From the NCBI GenBank assembly GCA_028280445.1, contig JANQLU010000072.1:1-64000 (forward strand): a DNA stretch of 64,000 nucleotides. The letters are read 5' to 3'. Origin of the DNA: Pirellulaceae bacterium. Its GTDB lineage: Bacteria; Planctomycetota; Planctomycetia; Pirellulales; Pirellulaceae. Position 1 is the stretch's first letter, and every line of letters begins with the position of its first letter. A program made the position numbers and the translations under genes. The notes beneath the pieces were generated by a model that was not told the DNA's origin, did not search any database, and saw only the letters and a program-made list of their open reading frames with translations. Positions 16,342-25,005 of this stretch are shown one piece after another.

Positions 16342-17966
16342 TCGTTCGGTCCTTTGATATCCAATCCACTGTCCCGAAGCAATCGTTTGATTTGTCGATA
16401 GTGCGTTTCGGCGCCAGGTTTGACTTCAAAAACCAACTCCGGTTTCCAATAACCGCGCGCCGCCGCCAAATCCCAGGATTCGATGATGTTCCAAATTTTT
16501 TGCACCATACGATCGACGGTCTGCGTGTAATTGTCGGTAATCGGAACACGAATATACGACTGGTTGGTCGTTGCATTGGCACGCAGCGCAATTTCATTTT
16601 GACTGCAGACCAGTTTGATCGGTCGTTTGTAAGCCGTGGCTCCTTGAGTTCGCGTCGGCAGCGCCCAACCTTTTCCACGTTTGGCTGCCAACGATGGTTG
16701 TGATTTTGATGACGGCGAGGAATTCGGCGAGGTTGGAGAAAACTGATTTTGGTTTTCACCCGATGACGAATTGGCGACAAACTGATTGCCGTTGGCAAAA
16801 GGACTGCGCCCTGAATTCTGCGAATTGTTTTTGTTCAATCCACGGGGTGACAATGCCGTTTGATTCGCGGAACCGTTTTGTTGCGGCCCCCCGTTTGGCT
16901 GTAAACCTGATCGATGATTGCCTGCAAAGGCCGACGTCTCACCGTCTGTGCCACGCGGACCCACCGAAACAAATCCTCCTGTCGGCGAGGCTCGCATACC
17001 ACCACGACCGCGACCGCTGCCAATGCGTTGTTTCGAACGCAGTTTTTCTCGCTCTAATGCAACGGCCATTTGCGTTTGGAATTTTTTTGCGTCGAGGATG
17101 GCTTGTTCAATTTTTCCATTCAGCACTTCGTCGGTCTCGCCAAAGTGCAGCTTTTTGTCTGTCTCGACGAGCTCGTATCCAAATTGATCTTCCCAAGTCT
17201 TTAATGCGTGTCGAGCCAACCCGTAGTTGGATTCCCCGCCGGGTCGAATCACCAACAGGGGATAGGGTCGGGTGTCGTTGTCGACCAATCCGTTTTCAAT
17301 CCAATATTCACGGATGGCCAACAGGGCGGAATCAAATGGGTTTCCCGCAATCACCGGTCGCGTAAAATCTTTCCGGGTCAATTTGATTCCGTACGGCTGC
17401 AAGGTGATTCCTTGACGCGTGCACTCGACATAAATCGGACGTCGATTGGCTTCACCCTGCCCAGAATGCGGAACCAGTGAATAGATTCGCGGTCGATTTT
17501 GCGTTTGCTGTTTGAGCAACGTCGCTTTTTCGCGAGTTTGTTCGAGCTGTTGTTTGAGCTCGTTGAGTTCTCGATTGTGACTGGCCAATTTGACCGAATC
17601 GTGACGTTTGGTCAGCAGCTGGTAGTCCGCCTTGAGTTGATCGGCTTGCTCACGAAGCTTTCGGATGTCATTTTCAACATGGCTTCGAATGCCGCGCTGC
17701 TGTTCGAGTTTCTCCTGCAGCCCGGCGCGCATGTTGCGAATACCGTCGACTCGCATCTTTTCAATTTCCCAGGCAGACTCAATTTCTTCGATCTGCTTTT
17801 GGGCTTTTTCGGCTGCTAGTTGTTCAGACTGCTGAGCCCGATCGTCCGCCAGTTTTGTAACAATCACCAGCAGGACTATGAGAATGCCCATCGTACAAAC
17901 CAGCACGGCCAAGAACGGAAACAACGTCATGGCTTCACTCGAACGTTTACTTTTCGAACGTTTCAT
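16338..17966 (-). CDS. Second ExbD-like protein, Asp replaced by Ala, with two periplasmic half-domains
   Basis: 542 residues. One membrane helix (about 14-38) reads FPFLAVLVCTMGILIVLLVI and aligns without gaps to the helix of the next protein, but has A20 where that one has Asp18. Then come a coiled coil (about 42-170), a domain with YPLLVIRPGGESNYGLARHA (about 235-270), a Gly/Ser/Asn/Gln-rich linker (about 310-440) and a C-terminal domain with PELVFEVKPGAETHYRQIKR. The two domains share a strand then PGxExxYxxxxxxL, suggesting duplication of an ExbD-like unit. It overlaps the downstream gene by four bases. Confidence 0.65.
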   Translation of the reverse strand: MKRSKSKRSSEAMTLFPFLAVLVCTMGILIVLLVIVTKLADDRAQQSEQLAAEKAQKQIEEIESAWEIEKMRVDGIRNMRAGLQEKLEQQRGIRSHVENDIRKLREQADQLKADYQLLTKRHDSVKLASHNRELNELKQQLEQTREKATLLKQQTQNRPRIYSLVPHSGQGEANRRPIYVECTRQGITLQPYGIKLTRKDFTRPVIAGNPFDSALLAIREYWIENGLVDNDTRPYPLLVIRPGGESNYGLARHALKTWEDQFGYELVETDKKLHFGETDEVLNGKIEQAILDAKKFQTQMAVALEREKLRSKQRIGSGRGRGGMRASPTGGFVSVGPRGTDGETSAFAGNHRSGLQPNGGPQQNGSANQTALSPRGLNKNNSQNSGRSPFANGNQFVANSSSGENQNQFSPTSPNSSPSSKSQPSLAAKRGKGWALPTRTQGATAYKRPIKLVCSQNEIALRANATTNQSYIRVPITDNYTQTVDRMVQKIWNIIESWDLAAARGYWKPELVFEVKPGAETHYRQIKRLLRDSGLDIKGPNE

Positions 17967-18015
17967 AAACTGCCGATGGTTGTTTCTGGGTTGTTATACG
18001 GTTTTTGATCAAGCG

Positions 18016-19764
18016 TTATGCGGCGCGGCTAGCCGTCGGACCGATGATCCGCAGTTTGAGTTCTCGGTTTGGCTCGACACGATCGTTTTCCGCGATTCGT
18101 TCGAGCAATTCGTTCAAGCGAGCAACGCTGTCTCGCAATTCGGAATTCGACTCCGCCTCGGGTCGAACATCGGGCAGTAGCTGTGACTGGGCGTCAACGA
18201 TTTCACGAAACTGCTCGATTGCAACAGCCAGTTCTTGCTGTCGTTGTTGTGACGCTTGCAGCGATTCGGTCATGGAATCGGTGAATTTTTGTCGGATGTC
18301 GGGCAACACATCGACTTGTTGCTGGACGATTTGTTTGAAATTTTCGATCGTGTCGGTCAAATCTGCTTGCTGGCCCTGGTTGTGCCGAATGGATTCTGAC
18401 ATAGAAACTTGGATTTGTTGCCACCGTTGCTCGATACGATCATCGGCGGTGGTCACCGCATCCTCGATCCCTTGAGTGAGGCGGTCAAAGACTTTGTCGA
18501 GCGCCGTCACCAATCTTTCTTCGATGATGTCACCGGTGGTTTCGTGAATTTTTTGCCAGTGCTGACGACTGTTCTCAGCGTCGTTTTGCCATTTGTTCTG
18601 GACCGAGACAAACTGACTGCGGGCTTCCTCCCATTGTGCTGCAACGGACTGTGAAGTCTGTTTGAATTGATCGTGGAGCGTTTGAATATCTTCTTGCCAA
18701 CATTGGCGAGAACTGTCGCAAGTCGATTGCCACTTGTTTTGAATCGTAACAAACTGGCTTTTCGCTTCATCCCACTGTTGATGCAGGATTTTTGCGTTTT
18801 CCTGCCACTGTTCGTTGGCTTGCAACATCGACTCGGACCAGATGTCGACCTGCTGGTTGGCAACGTCTTCGAGTGACACGGACAATTGATTGCCGATCTG
18901 CTTGCCGATTTTTTCGAGCATGCGTTCCGTCGGATCTTTGGATTGACGTGTCATTTCATAAAACCGGCCCAATTCATGACGGCAACGCTGGTCGACACCG
19001 GTCAACAGTTGAGAATCGAATCGATCGACGATGAACTGCCCAAACATCAACAAAATTGCAAAGGTTAACGCCAATGCTGTTGTGTCAAAGGCAACGTAAA
19101 GACTTTCACGGAGACCGCCGAGCATTTGTGAAAAATCGTTTTGGGCGCCAACGTCCAGCGAACCCAACGCCTGGGAAATCCCCAAAACAGTCCCCAGAAA
19201 ACCTAGCATCGGTGTTGCCCAAATCAGAATTCGAACCAGCGCGAATCGATCGTATTGTCGTTCGGTATCTGCTTCGGCCAAATATTTGAGTTCGTCGTCG
19301 ATGTGTTCCGTTGAGTTGTTTCGGTTGACGTAATCGAGTGCTGCATACAAACGATTCCACAAATAAAATTCCCGGAATCGCTTGGGTTGGAGAATCAGTT
19401 GATCCTGTAATTGTTTTGCCAAATCTGTTTGACTGAGCGGACCATCGTGAGAGTCGTTGCGATTTTTGCTTTCTTTTAATTTGATTTTGTCGCGCAGCCA
19501 ATGTTGGTCAAAAACATTTTTGGTTGCCAGCATCAGCGCCGCCACACCAATACAAAACATCGCGGTCGTCACCAGTGAGACGGAATGTCCAGTGACATAG
19601 CGAGTCAAAATTTCGCTTTCGATCACGCCGCCGTTGATCAACGAAATCAAACAGCCATACATGATCAGCCCCAAAAACAGCGGCAAAACCAGAATGGTCA
19701 AAAAAGAAATTGAAGTATTGAGTGATTGGTTTTTCACGGCGAGAACTCGGTTCAACAGTGACAT
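18016..19764 (-). CDS. MotA/TolQ/ExbB-like channel with long coiled-coil tail
   Basis: 582 residues. Membrane segments lie at about 19-43, 62-80, 178-200 and 226-246. The last two, with ATPMLGFLGTVLGISQALG and FDTTALALTFAILLMFGQF, are the conserved MotA/TolQ/ExbB core. Residues 270-560 form a long helical tail with a near repeat of about 45 residues (QWDEAKSQFVTIQNKWQ and QWEEARSQFVSVQNKWQ). Long-tailed channel proteins of this type include ZorA of the Zorya defence system, but no ZorC/D-like genes are near. It is first in the operon with the two ExbD-like genes, 49 bases before the next. Confidence 0.8.
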   Translation of the reverse strand: MSLLNRVLAVKNQSLNTSISFLTILVLPLFLGLIMYGCLISLINGGVIESEILTRYVTGHSVSLVTTAMFCIGVAALMLATKNVFDQHWLRDKIKLKESKNRNDSHDGPLSQTDLAKQLQDQLILQPKRFREFYLWNRLYAALDYVNRNNSTEHIDDELKYLAEADTERQYDRFALVRILIWATPMLGFLGTVLGISQALGSLDVGAQNDFSQMLGGLRESLYVAFDTTALALTFAILLMFGQFIVDRFDSQLLTGVDQRCRHELGRFYEMTRQSKDPTERMLEKIGKQIGNQLSVSLEDVANQQVDIWSESMLQANEQWQENAKILHQQWDEAKSQFVTIQNKWQSTCDSSRQCWQEDIQTLHDQFKQTSQSVAAQWEEARSQFVSVQNKWQNDAENSRQHWQKIHETTGDIIEERLVTALDKVFDRLTQGIEDAVTTADDRIEQRWQQIQVSMSESIRHNQGQQADLTDTIENFKQIVQQQVDVLPDIRQKFTDSMTESLQASQQRQQELAVAIEQFREIVDAQSQLLPDVRPEAESNSELRDSVARLNELLERIAENDRVEPNRELKLRIIGPTASRAA

Positions 19765-20140
19765 GCGCGCATGGGCATCGATGGGCGAAACCCAAACGGT
19801 CCGTCGTATTTATCGGAAAATTCGTCACAAATCAGCCAGATTTATTCAAGAAATAATCGATTTCTTTGGCAAAAACTCAGTACTTGGTAAACCTCGCCAA
19901 ATCGCTAGATTTTGCCAAAGGTTCGTTGCAAATCTGGCCGATACGATGCTTTGTCAGCAAAATAGGAATTGCATTAAGTTGCATTTCCCAGGGGGGAAGT
20001 CCGGTCAGTGGCAACGCCGACCGGACTTATTTTTTGCGCTTTCACTTTCAGTGTGATTTTCCAAACGACCGTTTTGTGAAACACTTGGAGAAGCCAGCAT
20101 TTTTACTGCTGTCAGTTTTGCACTTCGATAGTTGTCTTGG
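19765..20140. other. 376-base structured region between channel operon and ubiA-like gene; candidate plus-strand small RNA
   Basis: Two inverted repeats are present: CTTTGGCAAAA / TTTTGCCAAAG (19864-19874 and 19910-19920, perfect 11-base arms) and a terminator-like hairpin at 19997-20035. Together they could form a plus-strand RNA of about 170-180 bases, or a leader with an attenuator for the ubiA-like gene that starts 106 bases later. No known riboswitch motif was recognised. Confidence 0.4.
19997..20035 (+). terminator. Hairpin with T run upstream of the ubiA-like gene
   Basis: AAGTCCGGTC and GACCGGACTT are perfect 10-base arms with a 12-base loop, followed by ATTTTTT. It fits an intrinsic terminator on the plus strand, although no plus-strand gene precedes it. 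Confidence 0.7.
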
Positions 20141-21106
20141 ATGGTTGTGACAGGTTTATTGTCAACTCGATTTGGCGCATGGCTCCAGCTTGCACGACCA
20201 GCCAATTTGCCGACAGCCTGGTCAAACGTCTTGATGGGAACTTGGTTGGCCAATCAAAACTGGCTGCCAATTGATGCCATCGTTTTGTTGGTTGTTGGAT
20301 CCAGCTGTTTCTACATTGCCGGCATGATCCTCAACGATGTCGTGGATGTCCAACGGGACAGCCAGGAACGCCCTGACCGTCCGATCCCGTCGGGCCGCGT
20401 ATCGCGGACAGCCGCGTTGGTTGTCGCCATCAGCCTGTTAGTTGCGGGATTGACGTTTGCGGTCGTGGCAGGAGGAATCAAACACGGTTGGTGGTCAAGC
20501 GAATTTTGGCGAACCGCCGCGGTCGCCGCACTGCTGCTGATCTGCATTGTCGGTTATGACTGGATTTTGAAGCTCACGGTGATGTCTCCGATCGTGATGG
20601 GAGCGTGCCGATTTTTTAATGTGCTGCTGGGATGCTCGATGAGCGATCAATGGTCGACGGGTATCGCTGGATTTGATCTCAATTTGGTGTTGGTGGCCGG
20701 TATTGTTGGATTGTACATTTGTGGCATTACCTGGTTCGCCCGAGATGAAGCACAGGAAACCACCAAACTCAATCACTTTATTGGTGCAGGGCTGATTCTC
20801 GTGGCCCTGGGAACACTTCACGTATTGCCCTATCGATTCGGAATCGCGAATCCATCCCGAATAGCTGGTTGTCACATTTTTCTGATTCTGGCAACGCTGT
20901 TCATTTTTTGGCGGATTCAACGTGCGATCCAATTTGGGAAACCCATGTTTTTCCAACAGGCAATTGTGATGTGTTTGTTTTCACTGATTATTCTGGACGC
21001 TTTTTTTGTCATGTTACGATCGCCTGATCAGCCCTTAGCCGCCTTGTTCATTGCAGCTTTGTTGGTACCTTCAAATATCATTGGCCGGACGTTGCGCCCT
21101 ACCTAA
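20141..21106 (+). CDS. UbiA-like prenyltransferase (EboC-like)
   Basis: 321 residues from the ATG at 20141; a TTG at 20132 is an alternative. About eight membrane segments. The first Asp-rich motif is NDVVDVQRDSQERPDRPIPS, the metal-pyrophosphate site of UbiA enzymes; the N-terminal WLQLARPANLPTAWSNVLMG is also typical. UbiA proteins transfer prenyl chains to aromatic or lipid acceptors in the membrane. The next two genes are a TIM-barrel isomerase and an EboF-like phosphodiesterase, spaced 10 and 20 bases apart, an order that resembles part of the ebo cluster. The exact substrate cannot be read from the sequence. Confidence 0.82.
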   Translation: MVVTGLLSTRFGAWLQLARPANLPTAWSNVLMGTWLANQNWLPIDAIVLLVVGSSCFYIAGMILNDVVDVQRDSQERPDRPIPSGRVSRTAALVVAISLLVAGLTFAVVAGGIKHGWWSSEFWRTAAVAALLLICIVGYDWILKLTVMSPIVMGACRFFNVLLGCSMSDQWSTGIAGFDLNLVLVAGIVGLYICGITWFARDEAQETTKLNHFIGAGLILVALGTLHVLPYRFGIANPSRIAGCHIFLILATLFIFWRIQRAIQFGKPMFFQQAIVMCLFSLIILDAFFVMLRSPDQPLAALFIAALLVPSNIIGRTLRPT

Positions 21107-21116
21107 AGAAGAAATA

Positions 21117-21962
21117 ATGATTCTCGGATACAACACAAACGGAATTTCAAATCACGATCCTTTGGACGCCATTTCATTGTTGGCAGATATCGGATATCAA
21201 AGCATTGCGATCACCGTCGATAACAATTTCTTGAACCCCTACGACGACACGTTCGAAACCCAAGTCAAACAGGTCAAAAAAGCGTTAATCGATGCCGGCA
21301 TGCGGTCGACGATCGAAACCGGTGCGCGGTATTTGCTGGATCCGCGCCGCAAACATCAACCAACGTTGTTGTCAGAAAACCCGGCTGGGCGAGAAAAACG
21401 CGTCGATTTTCTCAAACGTTGTATCGATCTGGCAAAAACGCTGGAAAGCGATTGCGTTTCACTGTGGTCGGGTTGGGCGGACAATTGTGATGATCAAACG
21501 GCGCTGGATCGTCTCAAAGAACAATTGGACATGGTGATTGAGTACGCAGCGGAGCAAGGGCAAATTTTGGGTTTCGAACCTGAACCCGACATGTTTATTG
21601 ATACCATGGCCAGTTATCAACGATTGTTGGAGTGGGTCGATGCACCTTGCTTTAAATTGACGTTGGACATCGGGCATTTGTTTTGCCAAGGAGAATTGCC
21701 CGTCGTCGATTACATCGAACAATGGCAAGATCGGATTGTCAACGTCCATATCGAAGACATCAAAGCGGGCGTTCACGAACATTTGATGTTTGGCGATGGT
21801 GAAATGCATTTTCCACCGATTATCGAAACACTTGTCAAAATCGATTACACGGGCCCGCTCCATGTTGAATTGAGCCGACACAGTCATTGTGCTCCGGCGG
21901 CGGCCAAACAATCGTTTGAATTCTTGACGCCCCTGATTTCTCAATTTCGCCCGACGCATTGA
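21117..21962 (+). CDS. Sugar phosphate isomerase/epimerase-like TIM barrel protein
   Basis: 281 residues from the ATG at 21117 behind AAAGAAGAA. It has the xylose-isomerase-like AP_endonuc_2 pattern: MILGYNTNGIS, LADIGYQSIAI, GFEPEPDMFID with a metal-binding Glu, LTLDIGHLFC, and VNVHIEDIKAGVHEHLMFG, ending with PLHVELSRHSH. These residues bind divalent metals in the family. It follows the UbiA-like gene by 10 bases and precedes the EboF-like gene. In ebo clusters EboE is also of this fold but, as I recall, longer, so this may be a related and not strictly orthologous member. Confidence 0.8.
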   Translation: MILGYNTNGISNHDPLDAISLLADIGYQSIAITVDNNFLNPYDDTFETQVKQVKKALIDAGMRSTIETGARYLLDPRRKHQPTLLSENPAGREKRVDFLKRCIDLAKTLESDCVSLWSGWADNCDDQTALDRLKEQLDMVIEYAAEQGQILGFEPEPDMFIDTMASYQRLLEWVDAPCFKLTLDIGHLFCQGELPVVDYIEQWQDRIVNVHIEDIKAGVHEHLMFGDGEMHFPPIIETLVKIDYTGPLHVELSRHSHCAPAAAKQSFEFLTPLISQFRPTH

Positions 21963-21982
21963 AGCGTAACCGAGTGCCTGCG

Positions 21983-23323
21983 ATGACCATTCCACAAGTT
22001 GTTTTGTTGACCATCCCCGGCTTGCGCCGCAAAGATCTGGAATCGATGCCTCATTTGAGTGCTTTGGCCTCCGAAGGAACGGTGGCGTCACTGGAACATC
22101 AATTTCCCGCAGTCACTTGGCCGAGCCAGGCGAATATGTTGACCGGTGCCCAGGCCAGCCAACATGGTGTTACTGCCAATGGTTTTTATTGGCGTGAACG
22201 AGACGAAGTTGAAATGTGGACTGCTTGGAACGAAGTCATTGAGCGCCCGCAGATTTGGGATCGATTGAAAGATCTGAATCGCGAGATCAAGACGGCAGCT
22301 TGGTTTCCAATGTTGAGCAAAGGGTGTGGTGCCGATTACGTTTGCATGCCGGCACCAATTCACCAAGCGGATGGTAGCGAAGATCTGTGGTGTTATACGA
22401 AACCACAAGACTTCTACGGTGAACTGTTAGCAAAACTCGATCATTTTCCACTACAACATTTTTGGGGCCCGTTGGCAAATATCAAATCAACGCAGTGGAT
22501 TGTTGATTCCGCGATCGAAGCAGCCAAAAAATTCTCGCCGCATTTTTTTTATATCTATTTGCCGCACCTGGACTATGCCGCACAAAAGTTCGGTCCAGAC
22601 AGCCCAGAAGCACTCGCCGCGGTCGGTGAGTTGGACACCGTCATTGGTGGCCTGCAACACGAGTTTGAAGCCGCTGGGTCCGAGCCAATTCAATGGCTCG
22701 CTTTGAGCGAATACACCATTCAATCGGTTGACTACGTTTGCTTTCCCAATCGCGAATTGCGAAACGCTGGATTTCTGGTCACCCAACCCGACGACCATGG
22801 AGCGGAATTAATCGATCGTCAGCAAAGCGACGCTTGGGCTTTGGTCGATCATCAATTTTCGCATGTTTATGTCCGAGACCTTGCAAAACTTTCGGATATC
22901 AAGACGACGTTACAGTCTGTCGACGGAATCCAATGGGTCCTCGATCGCGATGAGCAACAACGTGCGAATTTGGAACACGGACGCTCGGGCGACTTGATCG
23001 CCATTTCCGAAGAAAACAGTTGGCAAGCGTACTATTGGTGGTTGGATGATGAGCTTGCTCCGGGTTTTGCAAAAACTGTCGACATCCACCAAAAACCTGG
23101 CTACGACCCCGTCGAACTATGTTTTGATTTTGCGACAAAATCCGTGCCACTGGACGCTAGGTTGATCAAAGGTTCTCACGGCCGGGCCAAATTAAGCGAC
23201 GGCGAAACCGTACTGGTCGAAGACCCAGGGCAGGGGATTTTGGTGTCATCCAAACCAATGCCAAACAAAACTCAGTTGATCGATACCGATATTTTCGATC
23301 TGGTCATCAATCTGTTTCGTTAG
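21983..23323 (+). CDS. Nucleotide pyrophosphatase/phosphodiesterase-like protein (EboF-like)
   Basis: 446 residues from the ATG at 21983; TTG at 21959 is an alternative that overlaps the previous stop. The alkaline phosphatase fold is visible from FPAVTWPSQANMLTG with the nucleophile Thr, then HGVTANGFYWRERDEVEMW. Three usual metal-ligand motifs are changed: the first reads LTIPGL instead of a DG motif, the second LPHLDYAAQKFGP lacks the His, and the third LSEY replaces SDHG. I recall these changes from the EboF family, so the protein is probably intact and not decayed. The last His (KGSHGRA) is kept. Third gene of the trio. Confidence 0.8.
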   Translation: MTIPQVVLLTIPGLRRKDLESMPHLSALASEGTVASLEHQFPAVTWPSQANMLTGAQASQHGVTANGFYWRERDEVEMWTAWNEVIERPQIWDRLKDLNREIKTAAWFPMLSKGCGADYVCMPAPIHQADGSEDLWCYTKPQDFYGELLAKLDHFPLQHFWGPLANIKSTQWIVDSAIEAAKKFSPHFFYIYLPHLDYAAQKFGPDSPEALAAVGELDTVIGGLQHEFEAAGSEPIQWLALSEYTIQSVDYVCFPNRELRNAGFLVTQPDDHGAELIDRQQSDAWALVDHQFSHVYVRDLAKLSDIKTTLQSVDGIQWVLDRDEQQRANLEHGRSGDLIAISEENSWQAYYWWLDDELAPGFAKTVDIHQKPGYDPVELCFDFATKSVPLDARLIKGSHGRAKLSDGETVLVEDPGQGILVSSKPMPNKTQLIDTDIFDLVINLFR

Positions 23324-23325
23324 AC

Positions 23326-23564
23326 CGGGAGGGCGAGGCTCCTGCCGAGCCGCTAAGCTGTTTTTTTGACAGGATTAACAGGATCTACAGGATAAAGACA
23401 CCATCCAACTCCTGCTCAATCAACGAATCAAAAACAGAAACAGAATGAACATCATCAATAGGACACAAGCACCATCCTGTAGATCCTGTTCATCCTGCCT
23501 TAATCAAGACCAAATTCGATCACACCGTTTGAAAACAAAATGGCCGGTAGGAACCGGCCCTACT
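23326..23564. repeat. Repeat-rich gap: GGGAGGGCGAGG unit, ACAGGAT inverted pair, GGCCGGTAGG half unit
   Basis: CGGGAGGGCGAGGCTCCTGCC at 23326-23352; GACAGGATTAACAGGATCTA at 23368 with its inverse ending ATCCTGTTCATCCTGCC at 23499; and GGCCGGTAGGAACCGGCCC at 23543-23564, touching the 3' end of the LRR gene. All three types occur elsewhere in the window. The ACAGGAT arms could form a long stem between the convergent genes. Confidence 0.8.
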
Positions 23565-25005
23565 AATAACTACCAATCAATACGCAACTGCGCGGTGTGA
23601 AAAAATCGTCCAAGTCAAAAAATTTGTCTTCTGACACTTTTGTTTTACTGACGTTCAAATATTTCAGCTTGGTCAGCTTTTTCAGTTGCTCGATGTTTTT
23701 GTCGGTGATCGGTGTTGATCCCAAATGCAACCACGTGAGTTCGGTCATGCCTGAAACGTCGTTAACCGCGTCGTCTGAAATCAGAGTATTGTCGAGATTC
23801 AGCCACGTCAGTTGTTTCAGTTTGGCGATCTCATCAACCGTCTTGTCAGAAATTTTGGTTGACCAAAGATTCAATTCACGCAACGAATTCATTTTTGCAA
23901 ACGCAGCTGCCGACGCGTCTGTAATTCCAGGCGAGTTGTTTTCACTGATGTCCAATTTTTCCAGTTTGCTGATTTCAGCCAACATCTCGATACCTTTGTC
24001 TGAAATCGCGGTATCCCGCAAACGCAATGTTGTGATGTTTGGCAGACCCTTGATAACTTCGATGGTTTTGTCGCTGATCGAAGTTCGAACGAGATGAATT
24101 TCTCTGAGCTTTTTCAGATTGGCAAAATGTTTCGCGCTGTTGTCGGTGATATCGGTATCGTTTAGTCCCAGCACTTGGAGATTGGTGAGAGTACTGATGG
24201 ACTCCATCGCGTCATCTTTAATCGCGCTGCCCCAAACTTTCAAGAACCGCAGCGTTTTGATCTTGGCCAGCGACTTGACTCCTTCTCCGGTCACTTCCGT
24301 GCAATCCGTCAGGTCGATCGCTTCGAGCTTCGGCATCTTCTCCAGGTATTGCAAACCTTTGTCACTCACCAAAGTCTGTCCGCAACGGATTTGTTTCAAA
24401 CTTGGAATTTCCGCCAGGACTTGCATGCACTCATCTGTCAGATCGGCGCGAAACAAATTGATGAACTCGAGATGGGTCAACGTTTTCAGATTTTTCAACG
24501 CTTCGGCATTCGACGGCGTGAGCTCCATCGACAAATGGGTCACTTGCGTCAGTTTTCCAATCGCCTCATAAACCGTCGGATCGATCTCCGAACCGTAGAA
24601 AGTCAAACGTCGGAGGGTTGGTAGTTTTTCCAATCGCTGAACGTCTGCCGCGGCAAATTCGGCTTCAGAAAAATCGATCGCGACGATGTCGCCGTTTTTC
24701 TCTTTGTTGAAAATGGCGCCTTTGTCTTCCAAACCGCTGACCGCTTCGCTGGCTGCCAGTTGCTTCAACTGCTGGATCGTCTGTGAAAGTTCGTCAACTT
24801 TCTTCTTCAGAGCTTTGATCTCTTTTAGTTCGCTTTCGGATAGGCTCGACGACCTGTTGGCCGATTTGTCGTCAATTTTCTTTTCGAGTTCCGACAATTT
24901 GGCCCGGATGACCACTGCGTCGTAGTCGGGCTGGCAGCCAGAAATCGCAATCAGGCAGCTGGCAACCAAGCAAGTACATCCGACAAGTTTCAAGTGTTTA
25001 TACAT
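23563..25005 (-). CDS. LRR lipoprotein
   Basis: 480 residues. A signal peptide with lipobox LIAISGC (about 18-24) predicts a lipoprotein anchored through that Cys. Residues 30-90 form a coiled coil (SELEKKIDDK, ELKEIKALKKKVDELSQTIQ). From about 115 come roughly 13 leucine-rich repeats of about 24 residues of the type LxxLxxLxLxxTxIxDxxL, like the planctomycete LRR proteins thought to mediate protein contacts. It is divergent from a Cys-rich secreted protein, with a perfect palindrome in the gap. Confidence 0.9.
   Translation of the reverse strand: MYKHLKLVGCTCLVASCLIAISGCQPDYDAVVIRAKLSELEKKIDDKSANRSSSLSESELKEIKALKKKVDELSQTIQQLKQLAASEAVSGLEDKGAIFNKEKNGDIVAIDFSEAEFAAADVQRLEKLPTLRRLTFYGSEIDPTVYEAIGKLTQVTHLSMELTPSNAEALKNLKTLTHLEFINLFRADLTDECMQVLAEIPSLKQIRCGQTLVSDKGLQYLEKMPKLEAIDLTDCTEVTGEGVKSLAKIKTLRFLKVWGSAIKDDAMESISTLTNLQVLGLNDTDITDNSAKHFANLKKLREIHLVRTSISDKTIEVIKGLPNITTLRLRDTAISDKGIEMLAEISKLEKLDISENNSPGITDASAAAFAKMNSLRELNLWSTKISDKTVDEIAKLKQLTWLNLDNTLISDDAVNDVSGMTELTWLHLGSTPITDKNIEQLKKLTKLKYLNVSKTKVSEDKFFDLDDFFTPRSCVLIGSY

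Noticed and set aside
15310-19764. Calling the channel operon Zorya
   Set aside because: No ZorC/ZorD or ZorE-like genes and no peptidoglycan-binding OmpA domain in the partners.
19634-20056. Plus-strand open frame over the start of the channel gene
   Set aside because: It overlaps the membrane-protein start antisense, ends within a terminator-like hairpin and looks random.
23326-23564. CRISPR array
   Set aside because: Repeats are inverted pairs without regular spacers.
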